Assembly: GCF_900537995.1 (NCBI RefSeq)
Contig: NZ_LR027880.1
Location: forward strand, 3,565,001 to 3,629,000
Direction of reading: 5' to 3'
From: Roseburia intestinalis L1-82
Lineage (GTDB): Bacteria; Bacillota; Clostridia; Lachnospirales; Lachnospiraceae
Length of the DNA stretch: 64,000 nucleotides
Shown: one piece after another, positions 7,440 to 16,704 of the stretch
Layout: each line of letters starts with the position of its first letter
Numbering within the stretch: position 1 is the first letter of the stretch
Position numbers and translations under genes: made by a program
Notes under the pieces: model-generated
Seen by the model: only the letters and a program-made list of their open reading frames with translations
Told to the model about the DNA's origin: nothing
Database searches by the model: none

Positions 7440-9587
7440 TCAACCATTAATTTTCATCGTGAGTGCGATGCGCTGTTTTTTCAGGTCAACATCCAATACC
7501 TTTACCTCAACGATATCGCCGACACTGACCACTTCCAGCGGATGTTTGATAAAACGGTCACTCATCTGTGAAATGTGTACCAGTCCGTCCTGATGGACTC
7601 CGATATCCACAAATGCTCCAAAGTCGATCACATTCCGGACCGTTCCCTTTAAGATCATGCCCGGTTTTAAATCCTTCATTTCAAGGACGTCGCTGCGCAA
7701 AATCGGCTTTGGCATATCCTCTCTCGGATCACGCGCCGGTTTTTCAAGTTCTTTTACGATATCCTGCAGTGTAATCTCTCCCACGCCAAGTTCTTCTGCC
7801 AGCTTTTTATAGTTGGAAATTTTTTTGGAAATGCCGTCTAATCTGCGCTCTTTCACATCCTCCGTCGTATAGCCGAGACGCTCTAACAGTGTCTTTGCCG
7901 CTGCATAACTCTCCGGATGTACACCGGTCGCATCCAGCGGATTTTTACCATCGTTGATGCGCAGAAAACCTGCACACTGCTCATATGCTTTCGGTCCTAA
8001 TTTTGCTACTTTTAAGAGCTGGTTTCTCGCCTCAAACCGGCCATTTTCCTCACGGTATGCCACAATATTTTTTGCAACTGCCTTGCTGATACCGGAAATG
8101 TATTCAAGCAGGGATGCAGATGCCGTATTTAAATCAACGCCGACTCTGTTTACACAGTCCTCCACGACTCCGCCGAGTGCCTCGCTTAATTTTTTCTGGT
8201 TCATATCGTGCTGATACTGACCGACACCGATCGATTTCGGATCGATCTTTACAAGCTCTGCAAGCGGATCCTGCAGGCGGCGTGCCATGGATGCCGCGCT
8301 TCGCTGTCCTACGTCAAACTGTGGAAACTCCTCCGTTGCAAGTTTACTTGCAGAATATACGGAAGCTCCTGCCTCGTTGACAATGATATACTGTACTTTG
8401 ACCGGGATCTCTTTTAATAACTCTACGATCACCTGCTCGGACTCGCGGGATGCTGTACCATTTCCCAGTGAGATCAGTGTGATGTGATATTTTGAGATCA
8501 GCTTCTTTAAAACCGCTTTTGCCTCTTCCACTTTATTTTGTGGTGCAGTCGGGTAAATGACTGTCGTATCGAGCACTTTTCCGGTCGGATCCACCACGGC
8601 AAGTTTACAGCCGGTACGGAATGCAGGGTCCCAGCCAAGTACAACCTGTCCTGCAATTGGAGGCTGCATCAAAAGCTGCTCTAAGTTCTTCCCGAATACT
8701 TTTATCGCACCATCCTCGGCTTTTTCGGTCAGGTCACTGCGGATCTCACGCTCAATGGCAGGTGCGATCAGACGGTCATAGGCATCTTCTATCACTTCTT
8801 TTAATACCGGCGTCGTCTGTGGGTTGTCGCGCACGATCACCTTTTTTTCAAGGTAACGCAAAATATCCTCGACCGGTGCCTCGATCTTTACCGTCAGGAA
8901 TTTTTCATTTTCTCCACGGTTCAACGCTAAAATACGGTGTCCGGCAAGTTTCGCCACCGGCTCGTCAAATTCATAGTACATCTCATAGACAGACTCTGCT
9001 TCCGGGTCTTTTGCCGCAGAAATCATGCGTCCTTTTTTGACCGTCAGATCACGGATCCGGCTGCGGTAATCCGCCTCATCCGAAATGCTCTCCGCGATGA
9101 TATCTTTTGCCCCGGCGATCGCATCCTCTGCGCTCGTCACTTCTTTTTCCGGATCAACAAATTTTTCTGCTTCCTCCTCTAAGGATGTGTTTAACATCTG
9201 TAACGTGATGATGCCGGCAAGCGGCTCTAATCCTTTTTCTTTTGCGATCGTCGCCCTGGTGCGGCGCTTTGGTTTGTACGGCCGGTAGAGATCCTCCACC
9301 ACAACCATTGTTTCGGCAGACATGATCTGCGCTTTTAATTCGTCTGTCAGTTTTCCCTGTTCTTCAATGCCTGCAAGAACCGTCTCCTTGCGCTCCTCGA
9401 GATTTCTTAAATAAGTCAGTCTCTCATATAAATTACGAAGCACCTCATCGTTAAGTGCTCCGGTTGCCTCCTTGCGGTAACGGGCAATAAACGGGATGGT
9501 ATTCCCTTCATCGATCAGCTTTACGGCTGCTTCAGCCTGATTTTTACGGATTCCGAGTTCCTCGGAAATCTTTGCAATAATATCCAT
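7440..9587 (-). CDS. tex: Tex family S1 RNA-binding transcriptional accessory protein
   Basis: 715-residue cytosolic nucleic-acid-binding protein. Order of domains: N-terminal helical Tex region (IPFIARYRKEATGALND near residue 30), a YqgF/RNase H-like domain with VLGWDPAFRTGCKLAVVD, a helix-hairpin-helix part (NRVGVDLNTASASLLEYI, GPKAYEQCAGFLRI) and a C-terminal S1 domain (GTVRNVIDFGAFVDIGVHQD). ATG at 9587 with AAAAGGAG; the longer frame upstream is not needed. Its precise cellular role is not settled. Confidence 0.95.
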   Translation of the reverse strand: MDIIAKISEELGIRKNQAEAAVKLIDEGNTIPFIARYRKEATGALNDEVLRNLYERLTYLRNLEERKETVLAGIEEQGKLTDELKAQIMSAETMVVVEDLYRPYKPKRRTRATIAKEKGLEPLAGIITLQMLNTSLEEEAEKFVDPEKEVTSAEDAIAGAKDIIAESISDEADYRSRIRDLTVKKGRMISAAKDPEAESVYEMYYEFDEPVAKLAGHRILALNRGENEKFLTVKIEAPVEDILRYLEKKVIVRDNPQTTPVLKEVIEDAYDRLIAPAIEREIRSDLTEKAEDGAIKVFGKNLEQLLMQPPIAGQVVLGWDPAFRTGCKLAVVDPTGKVLDTTVIYPTAPQNKVEEAKAVLKKLISKYHITLISLGNGTASRESEQVIVELLKEIPVKVQYIIVNEAGASVYSASKLATEEFPQFDVGQRSAASMARRLQDPLAELVKIDPKSIGVGQYQHDMNQKKLSEALGGVVEDCVNRVGVDLNTASASLLEYISGISKAVAKNIVAYREENGRFEARNQLLKVAKLGPKAYEQCAGFLRINDGKNPLDATGVHPESYAAAKTLLERLGYTTEDVKERRLDGISKKISNYKKLAEELGVGEITLQDIVKELEKPARDPREDMPKPILRSDVLEMKDLKPGMILKGTVRNVIDFGAFVDIGVHQDGLVHISQMSDRFIKHPLEVVSVGDIVEVKVLDVDLKKQRIALTMKING

Positions 9588-9744
9588 AGTTACTCCTTTT
9601 TTCTCACCGGATTTTAACGTTTTCTCCGACGCAATATCTTTATTATAACGAAATGTCCACAGTGATTCAAGGTAACATTGTTTTTTTCCACACCGCATGA
9701 TACACTATCCACATCATATTATTTATTTTCAGAAAGGCTTATTT

Positions 9745-10098
9745 ATGGATCATCAGTTTTACAGACCAACGCCTGACCGGCATTCAAAACATATGGAAAA
9801 TCTTTCCCTTATCATGGGGATCATTGCACTTTCAACGTTCTGTCTGGTTTATCCGGCATTAATCTGCGGTGCGCTCGGCATCGTGTTTGCACTGCTCTCA
9901 CGCGGCGGTGAGACAACATTTTCCGGGCGTGCAAAGCTTGGGCTTACTTTAAGCAGCGTAGCGCTTGGCATTATTGTGCTGCTCTTAATTTATTCGGTGG
10001 TATTCGCTAACGTTTACTATGGTGGAATTGAAAATATGATGCGGGAAAGTTGTACATCGCTGGGGATTGATTATAATATGCTGTTTCCGCAGAACTGA
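9745..10098 (+). CDS. Small DUF4190-like membrane protein
   Basis: 117 residues. After a short polar N-terminus (MDHQFYRPTPDRHS) come two hydrophobic segments, about residues 20-45 and 63-85, separated by a short polar loop (SRGGETTFSGRAKLG). That is the DUF4190-type layout found next to many Clostridial housekeeping genes. The start at 9745 has AGAAAGG; an in-frame upstream ATG at 9697 has none. Monocistronic on the plus strand. Function unknown. Confidence 0.75.
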   Translation: MDHQFYRPTPDRHSKHMENLSLIMGIIALSTFCLVYPALICGALGIVFALLSRGGETTFSGRAKLGLTLSSVALGIIVLLLIYSVVFANVYYGGIENMMRESCTSLGIDYNMLFPQN

Positions 10099-10130
10099 GT
10101 TTTTTGTGGGAGATTCAGGGGGACAAAAGG

Positions 10131-10176
10131 TGGTTTGAAGGTTCGTGGGTGGCAGATTTTGCGCCGCTATTTTTTC
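10131..10176. repeat. Possible half-copy of the palindromic element family
   Basis: The stretch starting ACAAAAGGTGGTT and running to CAGATTTTGCGC aligns by eye with the reverse complement of the right end of the element at 59051-59354 (CAAAAGGTGGTTCACAG ... GTCAAATTGC). Only one end is present, so this is a decayed remnant at most. Confidence 0.4.
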
Positions 10177-10191
10177 TATCAGCATCTTCTA

Positions 10192-10632
10192 TTATAAAAG
10201 GCTTATACCCCAGAAGAGGCGGACGATATTTTTTTCCATACAATTGATGATAAGGATTGCAAGTCCGATCCAGAGGTAACGGTCTTTATAGTGCATTGCA
10301 AGCGGCAGCTTATGGTGTGAGAGACGTTCGATCGTCTGGCTTAATAAAAACCACGCGCAGAGTACTGCTGCATACGGTACAAACGGATGTTCCAAAAAGG
10401 ATATCAGAAAATGTCCCTGAAAGAGAGCACATACCGCTCTGGTTCCTCCACAGCCCGGACAGTAGTATCCGGTTACGGTGTGGAAAAGGCACGGGTAGAG
10501 ATAGTTTTCGATACGAAATCCGGTTATTTTTGAAATGAGCAGATACACGCAGCAGATGACTGTGCCGCTCAGACCAAGTATATATAAAACATTATCTATT
10601 TTTTTATGTTCATTATTATTTCTTTTTTCCAT
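10192..10632 (-). CDS. DUF2752 domain membrane protein
   Basis: 146 residues, three to four hydrophobic segments. The family signature PCLFHTVTGYYCPGCGGTRA (about residues 47-66) contains the conserved CPGCG. The function of DUF2752 proteins is unknown; the CxxC may bind metal or be redox active. AGGA lies 11 bases before the ATG. Convergent with the DUF4190-like gene. Confidence 0.85.
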   Translation of the reverse strand: MEKRNNNEHKKIDNVLYILGLSGTVICCVYLLISKITGFRIENYLYPCLFHTVTGYYCPGCGGTRAVCALFQGHFLISFLEHPFVPYAAVLCAWFLLSQTIERLSHHKLPLAMHYKDRYLWIGLAILIINCMEKNIVRLFWGISLL

Positions 10633-10678
10633 TTGATATCTTAATCCTGTTCTTTTCCCATTGAAGTATATCTTTTAA

Positions 10679-10792
10679 GTGTTGACGCAAATGATGTTTC
10701 ACAAAGTAGCGGCTGGCAAATCGCACAAAGCTGAGACTGGTTTGTGCAATTTGCCCACCAAAACACTAACACACACCATTTGCCATCAACAC
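10679..10792. repeat. 114-bp palindromic element, short member of the family
   Basis: Imperfect terminal inverted repeats GTGTTGACGCAAATGATGT and ACACCATTTGCCATCAACAC bound the element. In its centre GGCAAATCGCACAAA (10715-10729) and TTTGTGCAATTTGCC (10741-10755) form a 15-bp stem with one mismatch. The segment GCGGCTGGCAAAT matches the arm of the element at 34110-34452, but the two apical hairpins of the long copies are missing. It lies in the gap before the DUF975 gene. Confidence 0.8.
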
Positions 10793-10915
10793 CCTCCCCC
10801 ACATTTTATCAGAAATACACATCTATACAACCCCCCGCCACCTATGCTATAATTTATTCTAATTGCAGCAACGCTGTAACCGCTGCTGTATGATCTAAAA
10901 GGAGTTATTTACCGA

Positions 10916-11677
10916 ATGAAACGCACATCAAAAGAACTCAAACGCATTGCGCGTGATATTTTAAATGACAGATACCGTGTTCCGATGGCAGCTTTTGCTG
11001 CCACAACACTGATCGCAACTGTGATCGAATCTCCATTTTCGTTTTCCATGGGAGATAATCCGACAAATATGCAGCTTGTGATCTCACTGATCGCAGAGCT
11101 TCTCATATCTGTTGTCTCTTTTGTGTTAGGATGCGGCGTGGCAAAGATCCATCTGTCCATGACACGCGGAAATGATTTTCTCGTCCGCGATATTTTTGAT
11201 CCATTTAAGAAAAATACAGACCGATTTTTTATCGCGGGATTTTTATTTTTACTGATGATCTTTGTTTCCATGATTCCTGTGATCGGTGGTTTTACTTATG
11301 CAGTGATCGCAGATTTTTCAGTGGTTTCTATTGTAATTGCAGCAGCGACGGGAATCCTTTCTCTGATCTTAAGCTGTTATTTTATGCTTACCTATCATTT
11401 TATCGGATATATCACACTCGATCATCCTGAGCTTAAATGTCTGGAAGTTTTTAAAGAATGCAGACTTCTCATGCACGGCAACCGTCTGCGTCTGCTTTAT
11501 ATTCTGCTCAGTTTTATCGGATATGGCTTATTGGTTCTCTGTTCCTTTGGCATCGCATCCCTCTGGGTCGTTCCATATCAGACAGAAACACTCGTTATTT
11601 TTTATCTCGACTGCACCGACGAATTGAACCGGATCCCGGTACGCAGCTATGAAAAAACTGCTACAACCCAATTTTGA
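10916..11677 (+). CDS. DUF975 family membrane protein
   Basis: 253 residues, about six hydrophobic segments. The N-terminus MKRTSKELKRIARDIL and the DPFKKNTDRFFIAGFL region match the DUF975 layout, and the end WVVPYQTETLVIFYLDC contains the conserved PY segment. Integral to the cytoplasmic membrane; function unknown. Strong AAAAGGAG before the ATG. The gene upstream is convergent and the element at 10679-10792 separates them. Confidence 0.85.
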   Translation: MKRTSKELKRIARDILNDRYRVPMAAFAATTLIATVIESPFSFSMGDNPTNMQLVISLIAELLISVVSFVLGCGVAKIHLSMTRGNDFLVRDIFDPFKKNTDRFFIAGFLFLLMIFVSMIPVIGGFTYAVIADFSVVSIVIAAATGILSLILSCYFMLTYHFIGYITLDHPELKCLEVFKECRLLMHGNRLRLLYILLSFIGYGLLVLCSFGIASLWVVPYQTETLVIFYLDCTDELNRIPVRSYEKTATTQF

Positions 11678-11685
11678 TTCCACAA

Positions 11686-11711
11686 CGCACTTTCCATCGA
11701 AGGTGCGTTTC
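11686..11711 (+). terminator. Hairpin between the DUF975 gene and uraA
   Basis: CGCACTTTCCATCGAAGGTGCG forms a stem followed by TTTCTT. It can end the DUF975 transcript. Its position just before uraA would also allow it to act as an attenuator, but no PyrR-type antiterminator was recognised. Confidence 0.6.
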
Positions 11712-11745
11712 TTATGGGATAAAAAAGTAAACAAAGGAGGATTCT

Positions 11746-13152
11746 ATGAATCAAAACAATGAACCAATCCGTGATGCCTCAGTTCTTGGCATTCCAAAGA
11801 TGCTGCTGCTCGGTCTGCAGCACATGTTTGCCATGTTCGGCGCAACAATTCTTGTCCCGATCCTGGTAAACAGTTATTTTGGGGAGGATGTCCTGCATGT
11901 TCAGGTTACCCTGATCTGCGCCGGTATCGGCACACTGTTTTTCCATTTTTGCACCAAATTTAAAGTTCCGGCTTTTCTCGGTTCTTCGTTCGCATTTTTA
12001 GGCGGATATGCCACGATCGCTTCCATGGATTCAGGTGTATTTGCTGAGATGTCGAATGCAGACAAACTGTCCTATGCCTGCGGCGGTGTTGTTGTTGCCG
12101 GACTTTTATACCTGATCTTAGCACTGATCATCAAGCTTGTCGGTGTCAAAAAGGTTATGCGTTTCCTGCCGCCGGTCGTTACCGGTCCGATCATCATCTG
12201 TATCGGTTTAAGTCTTGCAGGTTCTGCGGTAAACAACGCTTCTAAGAACTGGCTTTTAGCACTGATCGCCCTTGCAGTCATCATCATCTTTAATATCTGG
12301 GGAAAGGGCATGTTCAAAATTATCCCTATCCTGATGGGTGTTATCATTTCCTACTGTGCCGCTCTTATCTTTAATGCACTTGGTATGACAAATGCGGACG
12401 GTTCTGCAATCCTTGATTTTTCAAATATCGCAGCAGCTTCCTGGATTGGTGTTCCTGCATTTTCCATCTGCAAATTCAATATCTCTGCCATCCTTGTCAT
12501 GGCTCCGATCGCACTTGCAACCATGATGGAACACATTGGAGATATCTCCGCGATCTCTGCGACTGTAAATCAGAACTTTATCGAGGATCCGGGACTGCAC
12601 CGCACATTAATCGGAGACGGACTTGCAACTGCACTCTCCGCACTCTTCGGTGGTCCTGCTAACACAACCTACGGTGAAAATACCGGTGTTCTGGAATTAA
12701 GCCGTGTTCACGATCCGAAAGTGATCCGGTTAGCAGCATGTTATGCGATTCTCTTAAGCTTCATTCCAAAAATGGCTGAAGTGATCGGTTCTATGCCATC
12801 TGCGATCATCGGTGGTGTCAGCTTTATGCTCTACGGTATGATCTCTGCGATCGGTGTCCGGAATGTTGTAGAGAACCATGTTGATTTTACAAAATCCAGA
12901 AACCTTATCATTGCCGGTGTGATTTTCGTGTGTGGTCTTGGTTTTTCGGACGGTCTTACTTTTACCGTTGCCGGAACTTCTGTCACACTCACTTCCCTTG
13001 CCATCGCTGCAATCGCAGGTATCTTTTTAAATGCGATCCTGCCGGGAAATGATTACCACTTTGGAAAAGATCCGAAGATCGATGCAAACCGCGGTCTTGA
13101 CATGATCCCGAATCTGCACGAAGATACCAGTTATGCAGATGATGAGGAATAA
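11746..13152 (+). CDS. uraA: Uracil permease (NCS2/UraA family)
   Basis: 468-residue nucleobase-cation symporter with 12-14 hydrophobic segments. Recognisable parts are the N-terminal LLLGLQHMFAMFGATILVP, the central MEHIGDISAISATVNQN carrying the substrate-binding Glu, and GGPANTTYGENTGV, all typical of UraA/PyrP rather than xanthine permeases. It imports uracil across the cytoplasmic membrane. Strong AAAGGAGG. It is not next to other pyr genes here. Confidence 0.93.
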   Translation: MNQNNEPIRDASVLGIPKMLLLGLQHMFAMFGATILVPILVNSYFGEDVLHVQVTLICAGIGTLFFHFCTKFKVPAFLGSSFAFLGGYATIASMDSGVFAEMSNADKLSYACGGVVVAGLLYLILALIIKLVGVKKVMRFLPPVVTGPIIICIGLSLAGSAVNNASKNWLLALIALAVIIIFNIWGKGMFKIIPILMGVIISYCAALIFNALGMTNADGSAILDFSNIAAASWIGVPAFSICKFNISAILVMAPIALATMMEHIGDISAISATVNQNFIEDPGLHRTLIGDGLATALSALFGGPANTTYGENTGVLELSRVHDPKVIRLAACYAILLSFIPKMAEVIGSMPSAIIGGVSFMLYGMISAIGVRNVVENHVDFTKSRNLIIAGVIFVCGLGFSDGLTFTVAGTSVTLTSLAIAAIAGIFLNAILPGNDYHFGKDPKIDANRGLDMIPNLHEDTSYADDEE

Positions 13153-13226
13153 CCTGCATGTCATCCGGAGAACTTTTTCATTCATAGAAAGTATTCACAT
13201 ACTGCACCAGCATCTGGTCTTACCGG

Positions 13227-13943
13227 TCAGATATAATAAATTTTGATTACTCCAAAATTTGCTGCCCCTCGCAGATACAGTGTTGCAACGCTGCTGCCTT
13301 CGCCGCGTCCTATTTCCTCCACTGCTCCAAAGGAACGCTTCAGTTCATTCTGCACTTTCCATTCTTTTGGTATATAGAGATTTGTCTCCCCAAAGTTATT
13401 TTCCACTTCGACCGACGCCGCTTCCCCTGCGATTATGGCATTGTCAAAATAAACGCTCATACTTCCAAAGTTATTTTCAAGCTGTGCATCGCAGAAATGC
13501 TCCGAATTGATATAACGGATGGCAGAGCCAAAATTATTTTCGCAGCGGATGTGTTCACCGCTGCACTGCTCACCGTTTGGCATACTCATTTGTTCATCCC
13601 AGTTTATGGTTTTTGTTTTCCAGTTTTTTCTTCGTACATCTTTAAAGATCATAGACAGACCGATACTTAAAAGCAATGCCGCACCAAGTATCGTCCAGCT
13701 TGTCAGTCCTAATTTTTCCAGCCCAAGAGGTTTTCTGTAAAGAATGCAGATAAAGGCTATTGCAAATACAATCGAATAAAAATTAACATCTTTTATCCCC
13801 TCAACAAACAGCCAGACAAACAGGACCGTCATAAAAATACCGGGCAAACCAACACCCAGTTCCATCCCTGTACTGCTGATCACCAGATACACTGCCGCAA
13901 GAAATATAAAAAATAATCCCCATGCAATATTTTTCTTTTTCAT
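13227..13943 (-). CDS. LiaF-like membrane protein
   Basis: 238 residues. Four hydrophobic segments in the first 100 residues are followed by a soluble domain with three repeats of ENNFGS/ENNFGE, the beta-solenoid pattern of LiaF/cell-wall-active antibiotic response (DUF2154-like) domains. Its start overlaps the end of the LytTR gene upstream (ATGA), so the pair is cotranslated. By analogy with LiaF and LytTR-DUF3021 pairs it may modulate the regulator or sense the envelope; this is inference. Confidence 0.75.
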   Translation of the reverse strand: MKKKNIAWGLFFIFLAAVYLVISSTGMELGVGLPGIFMTVLFVWLFVEGIKDVNFYSIVFAIAFICILYRKPLGLEKLGLTSWTILGAALLLSIGLSMIFKDVRRKNWKTKTINWDEQMSMPNGEQCSGEHIRCENNFGSAIRYINSEHFCDAQLENNFGSMSVYFDNAIIAGEAASVEVENNFGETNLYIPKEWKVQNELKRSFGAVEEIGRGEGSSVATLYLRGAANFGVIKIYYI

Positions 13944-14398
13944 TGATGTAACCTTCTTTCTTCTAATTTGCTGATTAACGGTTTGTAATAATATCTAGAG
14001 ACATACACCTTTTTGTGCGTGTTCTCAAATGCCACGACACTTGATGCCGTCAGGTTCCGATTAATGGAAAAAATATGAGAAGTATTTAAGATCGTCGATT
14101 TTGACACCCTCATAAAAAATCCCGGAAGTATTTCCTCTAATTCATACAGCTTGTATCCGGCCTCATACATATCATTTCCGGTGTGTGCCGCCACTCCATG
14201 ATCCGCTGTCTCAAAGAACAAAATATCATTCATCGGAAGATAATACTCGGTATTTCCTTTGTAGAGGACGATCTTCTGGACTGCCCCGGCTGCCTCACTG
14301 ACTGCTCTCTGAATGGCTGCAATCTGTTCTGTCATTCCACGGCAGCGGATAATGACTTCTTCCTCCGCCTGTTCATCCATTTCGATTTTAATTTTCAT
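13940..14398 (-). CDS. LytTR family DNA-binding regulator
   Basis: 152 residues. The N-terminal part (MKIKIEMDEQAEEEVIIRCR) lacks a receiver domain. The C-terminal LytTR domain shows ILFFETADHGVAAHTGNDMYEAGYKL and FFMRVSKSTILNTSHIFSINR. A protein of this size binds DNA without a phosphorylation domain and usually pairs with a membrane protein, here the LiaF-like gene. The start at 14398 has AAAAGGAG; extension to 14431 lacks one. Confidence 0.9.
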   Translation of the reverse strand: MKIKIEMDEQAEEEVIIRCRGMTEQIAAIQRAVSEAAGAVQKIVLYKGNTEYYLPMNDILFFETADHGVAAHTGNDMYEAGYKLYELEEILPGFFMRVSKSTILNTSHIFSINRNLTASSVVAFENTHKKVYVSRYYYKPLISKLEERRLHQ

Positions 14399-14436
14399 AA
14401 CCTGTCTCCTTTTCTGTACTGACAGGTACATTATAA

Positions 14437-14485
14437 AAAACGAACCACCCGGTGTAAATGCTTTTACACCAAGTGGTTCGTTTTC
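14437..14485 (-). terminator. Terminator downstream of mrp
   Basis: AAACGAACCAC, GGTGTAAA, TTTACACC and GTGGTTCGTTT form a long stem with a 4-base loop. On the minus strand it is followed by TTTTTTATAA, ending the mtnA-mrp transcript and insulating the LytTR gene. Confidence 0.92.
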
Positions 14486-14506
14486 CTATGGTAAGTGGTA
14501 AATTTT

Positions 14507-15367
14507 TTACATAATGCGGCTCATTGCGGAAAGTGCTCTGACAGCGGTCTGCAGATAAGGATTTTCTGTCTCATAGAATTTTCCTTCGTCTGCTTTTTCT
14601 GCAAATGCAGGATCTAACGGAATCTTTCCGAATACCGGAAGTGTCAATTCCGCTGCGACATCCTCGATATGGCTCTCGCCGAATAATTTGATCTCTTTTC
14701 CGCAGTCCGGACATTTTAAATAGCTGAAATTCTCGATCAGTCCAAGTACCGGAACGTGCATCATCTCTGCCATATTGTATGCTTTTTTAACGATCATCTG
14801 TACCAGTTCCTGCGGAGAGGTAACGATCACGATACCGTCGACCGGAAGTGACTGGAATACCGTAAGTGGTACGTCACCTGTTCCTGGCGGCATATCGACA
14901 AATAAATAATCAACATCTCCCCATACGGTCTCATTCCAGAACTGTTTTACCACACCTGCGATCACAGGTCCTCTCCAGATAACCGGATCTTCCTCATTGT
15001 CCAAAAGCAGATTGACAGACATTACTTTGATACCGTTTTCTGCTTCTAACGGGATCATTCCCTCCTCGGTACCGACAACCTGACCATGTACACCGAGCAT
15101 TTTCGGGATGGACGGTCCTGTGATATCCGCGTCCATGATTCCCACTTTATAACCAGCCTGTTTCATGGCGCATGCAAGTGATGCAGTCACGAAAGACTTT
15201 CCTACACCGCCTTTTCCACTGACAACGCCAATTACTTTCTTTACATTCGAAGATGGATTCATCGGCTCTTTTGCGATTCCGTTTCCACCTTTTGCCTTGC
15301 TCGGACAGCCCTCACAGCTCTCCCTGCTGCAGCTTGATGCGCTGCTGCAACTACTATTCTCTGCCAT
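14507..15367 (-). CDS. Mrp/NBP35 family iron-sulfur carrier ATPase
   Basis: 286-residue cytosolic P-loop protein. The deviant Walker A VSGKGGVGKSFVTASLA lies near residues 48-64, followed by DADITGPSIPKMLG and FVDMPPGTGD. A Cys-rich N-terminus (CSSASSCSRESCEGC spacing) and a late CPDCG are candidates for the bridging Fe-S cluster. The family delivers Fe-S clusters (ApbC/Nbp35). 60 bp separate it from mtnA on the same strand. Confidence 0.9.
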   Translation of the reverse strand: MAENSSCSSASSCSRESCEGCPSKAKGGNGIAKEPMNPSSNVKKVIGVVSGKGGVGKSFVTASLACAMKQAGYKVGIMDADITGPSIPKMLGVHGQVVGTEEGMIPLEAENGIKVMSVNLLLDNEEDPVIWRGPVIAGVVKQFWNETVWGDVDYLFVDMPPGTGDVPLTVFQSLPVDGIVIVTSPQELVQMIVKKAYNMAEMMHVPVLGLIENFSYLKCPDCGKEIKLFGESHIEDVAAELTLPVFGKIPLDPAFAEKADEGKFYETENPYLQTAVRALSAMSRIM

Positions 15368-15427
15368 GTCTCATACACTCCTTTTATCTTTATTCATTCT
15401 TACAGACATTTTTTATTCTGCCCTGTC

Positions 15428-16528
15428 TTATCTGCCTGATTCCTGTTCCCGCTTTTTAAATATCTCCTGCAGTGACTCCGTATACGGTGCTCTTGCAATT
15501 CCGTATTCTGTGACGATGCCCGCGATCAATTCATGATCTGTCACATCGAATGCCGGGTTGAACACTTTGACGCCCTCCGGTGCCATGCGCTCTTTGTACC
15601 ACATCTCGGTCACTTCCTCCGCCGGACGCTGTTCAATGTGAATATCAGCTCCCGTCCTGGTGTTCAGATCAATCGTTGAGGTCGGCGCACAGATATAAAC
15701 CGGGACGTTATAATATTTTGCCACCGCAGCAACCACGGAGGTTCCGATCTTGTTTGCCGTATCACCGTTTGCCGCCACACGGTCACAGCCGACAAATACC
15801 GCATTGACCCAGCCGTTTTTCATGACGGTTGCAGACATATTATCACAGATCAATGTGACATCCACTCCTGAGGACTGCAGTTCAAATGCCGTCAGCCTGG
15901 CTCCCTGTAACAGCGGCCTTGTCTCATCTGCAAATACTTTAAAATGATAGCCCTTCTCTTCTCCAAGATAGATCGGGGCTGTCGCTGTGCCATATTTGCT
16001 GGTGGCAAGCTGACCTGCATTGCAGTGTGTCAGGATACCGTCTCCCGGTTTCACCAACGTCAGACCATACTCTCCGATCTTCTTGCAGACACGGATATCC
16101 TCCTGCCAGATCTCAACTGCCTCCGCTTTGAGGTATCCTTTGATCTTTGACACATCTTCACCGGCATGTGCCTCTAAGACACCCTGCATCCGGTTTAATG
16201 CCCAGCTTAAATTGACCGCCGTCGGTCTTGCAGAATCTAAATACTCTTTTTGTTTTACAAACTCTTCATGAAAAGTATCATAATCTGATGCACTGCTCTG
16301 TTTTGCCAGAAGATAGATTCCAAATGCCGCTGCAACTCCGATTGCCGGAGCACCTCTTACCCTGAGCAGGTAAATGGCATCCCAGATCTCTTCCGCTGTC
16401 TTTAATGCAATCAGTTCTATGCTTCCCGGCAGCTTTGTCTGGTCAATGATAATGATCGCATTATTTTCATCATCCAGGCGCACCGTATCATAATTCATGA
16501 TATTGTCATTTTCTTTCTTTTGCTGCAT
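15428..16528 (-). CDS. mtnA: S-methyl-5-thioribose-1-phosphate isomerase
   Basis: 366 residues, usual length. Converts methylthioribose 1-phosphate to the ribulose isomer in methionine salvage. LRVRGAPAIGVAAAFG near the N-terminus, the catalytic Cys in THCNAGQLATSKYGTA and the Asp in GCDRVAANGDTANKIGT are all present. No other salvage genes are adjacent; in anaerobes MtnA often feeds other routes such as the DHAP shunt. The start is uncertain: ATG 16528 has only a distant AGGAAAGG, and a TTG at 16540 and an ATG at 16498 are alternatives. Confidence 0.93.
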   Translation of the reverse strand: MQQKKENDNIMNYDTVRLDDENNAIIIIDQTKLPGSIELIALKTAEEIWDAIYLLRVRGAPAIGVAAAFGIYLLAKQSSASDYDTFHEEFVKQKEYLDSARPTAVNLSWALNRMQGVLEAHAGEDVSKIKGYLKAEAVEIWQEDIRVCKKIGEYGLTLVKPGDGILTHCNAGQLATSKYGTATAPIYLGEEKGYHFKVFADETRPLLQGARLTAFELQSSGVDVTLICDNMSATVMKNGWVNAVFVGCDRVAANGDTANKIGTSVVAAVAKYYNVPVYICAPTSTIDLNTRTGADIHIEQRPAEEVTEMWYKERMAPEGVKVFNPAFDVTDHELIAGIVTEYGIARAPYTESLQEIFKKREQESGR

Positions 16529-16633
16529 ATGAATGACCAATGCCTTTCCTGTTTCTTTTTACACTTCTTTCTATTATACACGCTAAAGATATGATTTTAA
16601 AGCCTGCATACGGTACTTTTTAAGATACACAAA

Positions 16634-16678
16634 AAAGAAGACAGCATCTGCCCTCTGACATTATCTGCCCTCTTCTTT
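16634..16678 (-). terminator. Terminator after the 16705-18491 gene pair
   Basis: AAAGAAGA and TCTTCTTT close an imperfect stem with GGGCAGAT-type repeats inside. The minus strand continues with TTTTG. Ends the transcript of the serine hydrolase operon. Confidence 0.65.
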
Positions 16679-16704
16679 CAATGTCCACTTTCTTCCCTCT
16701 GTTT

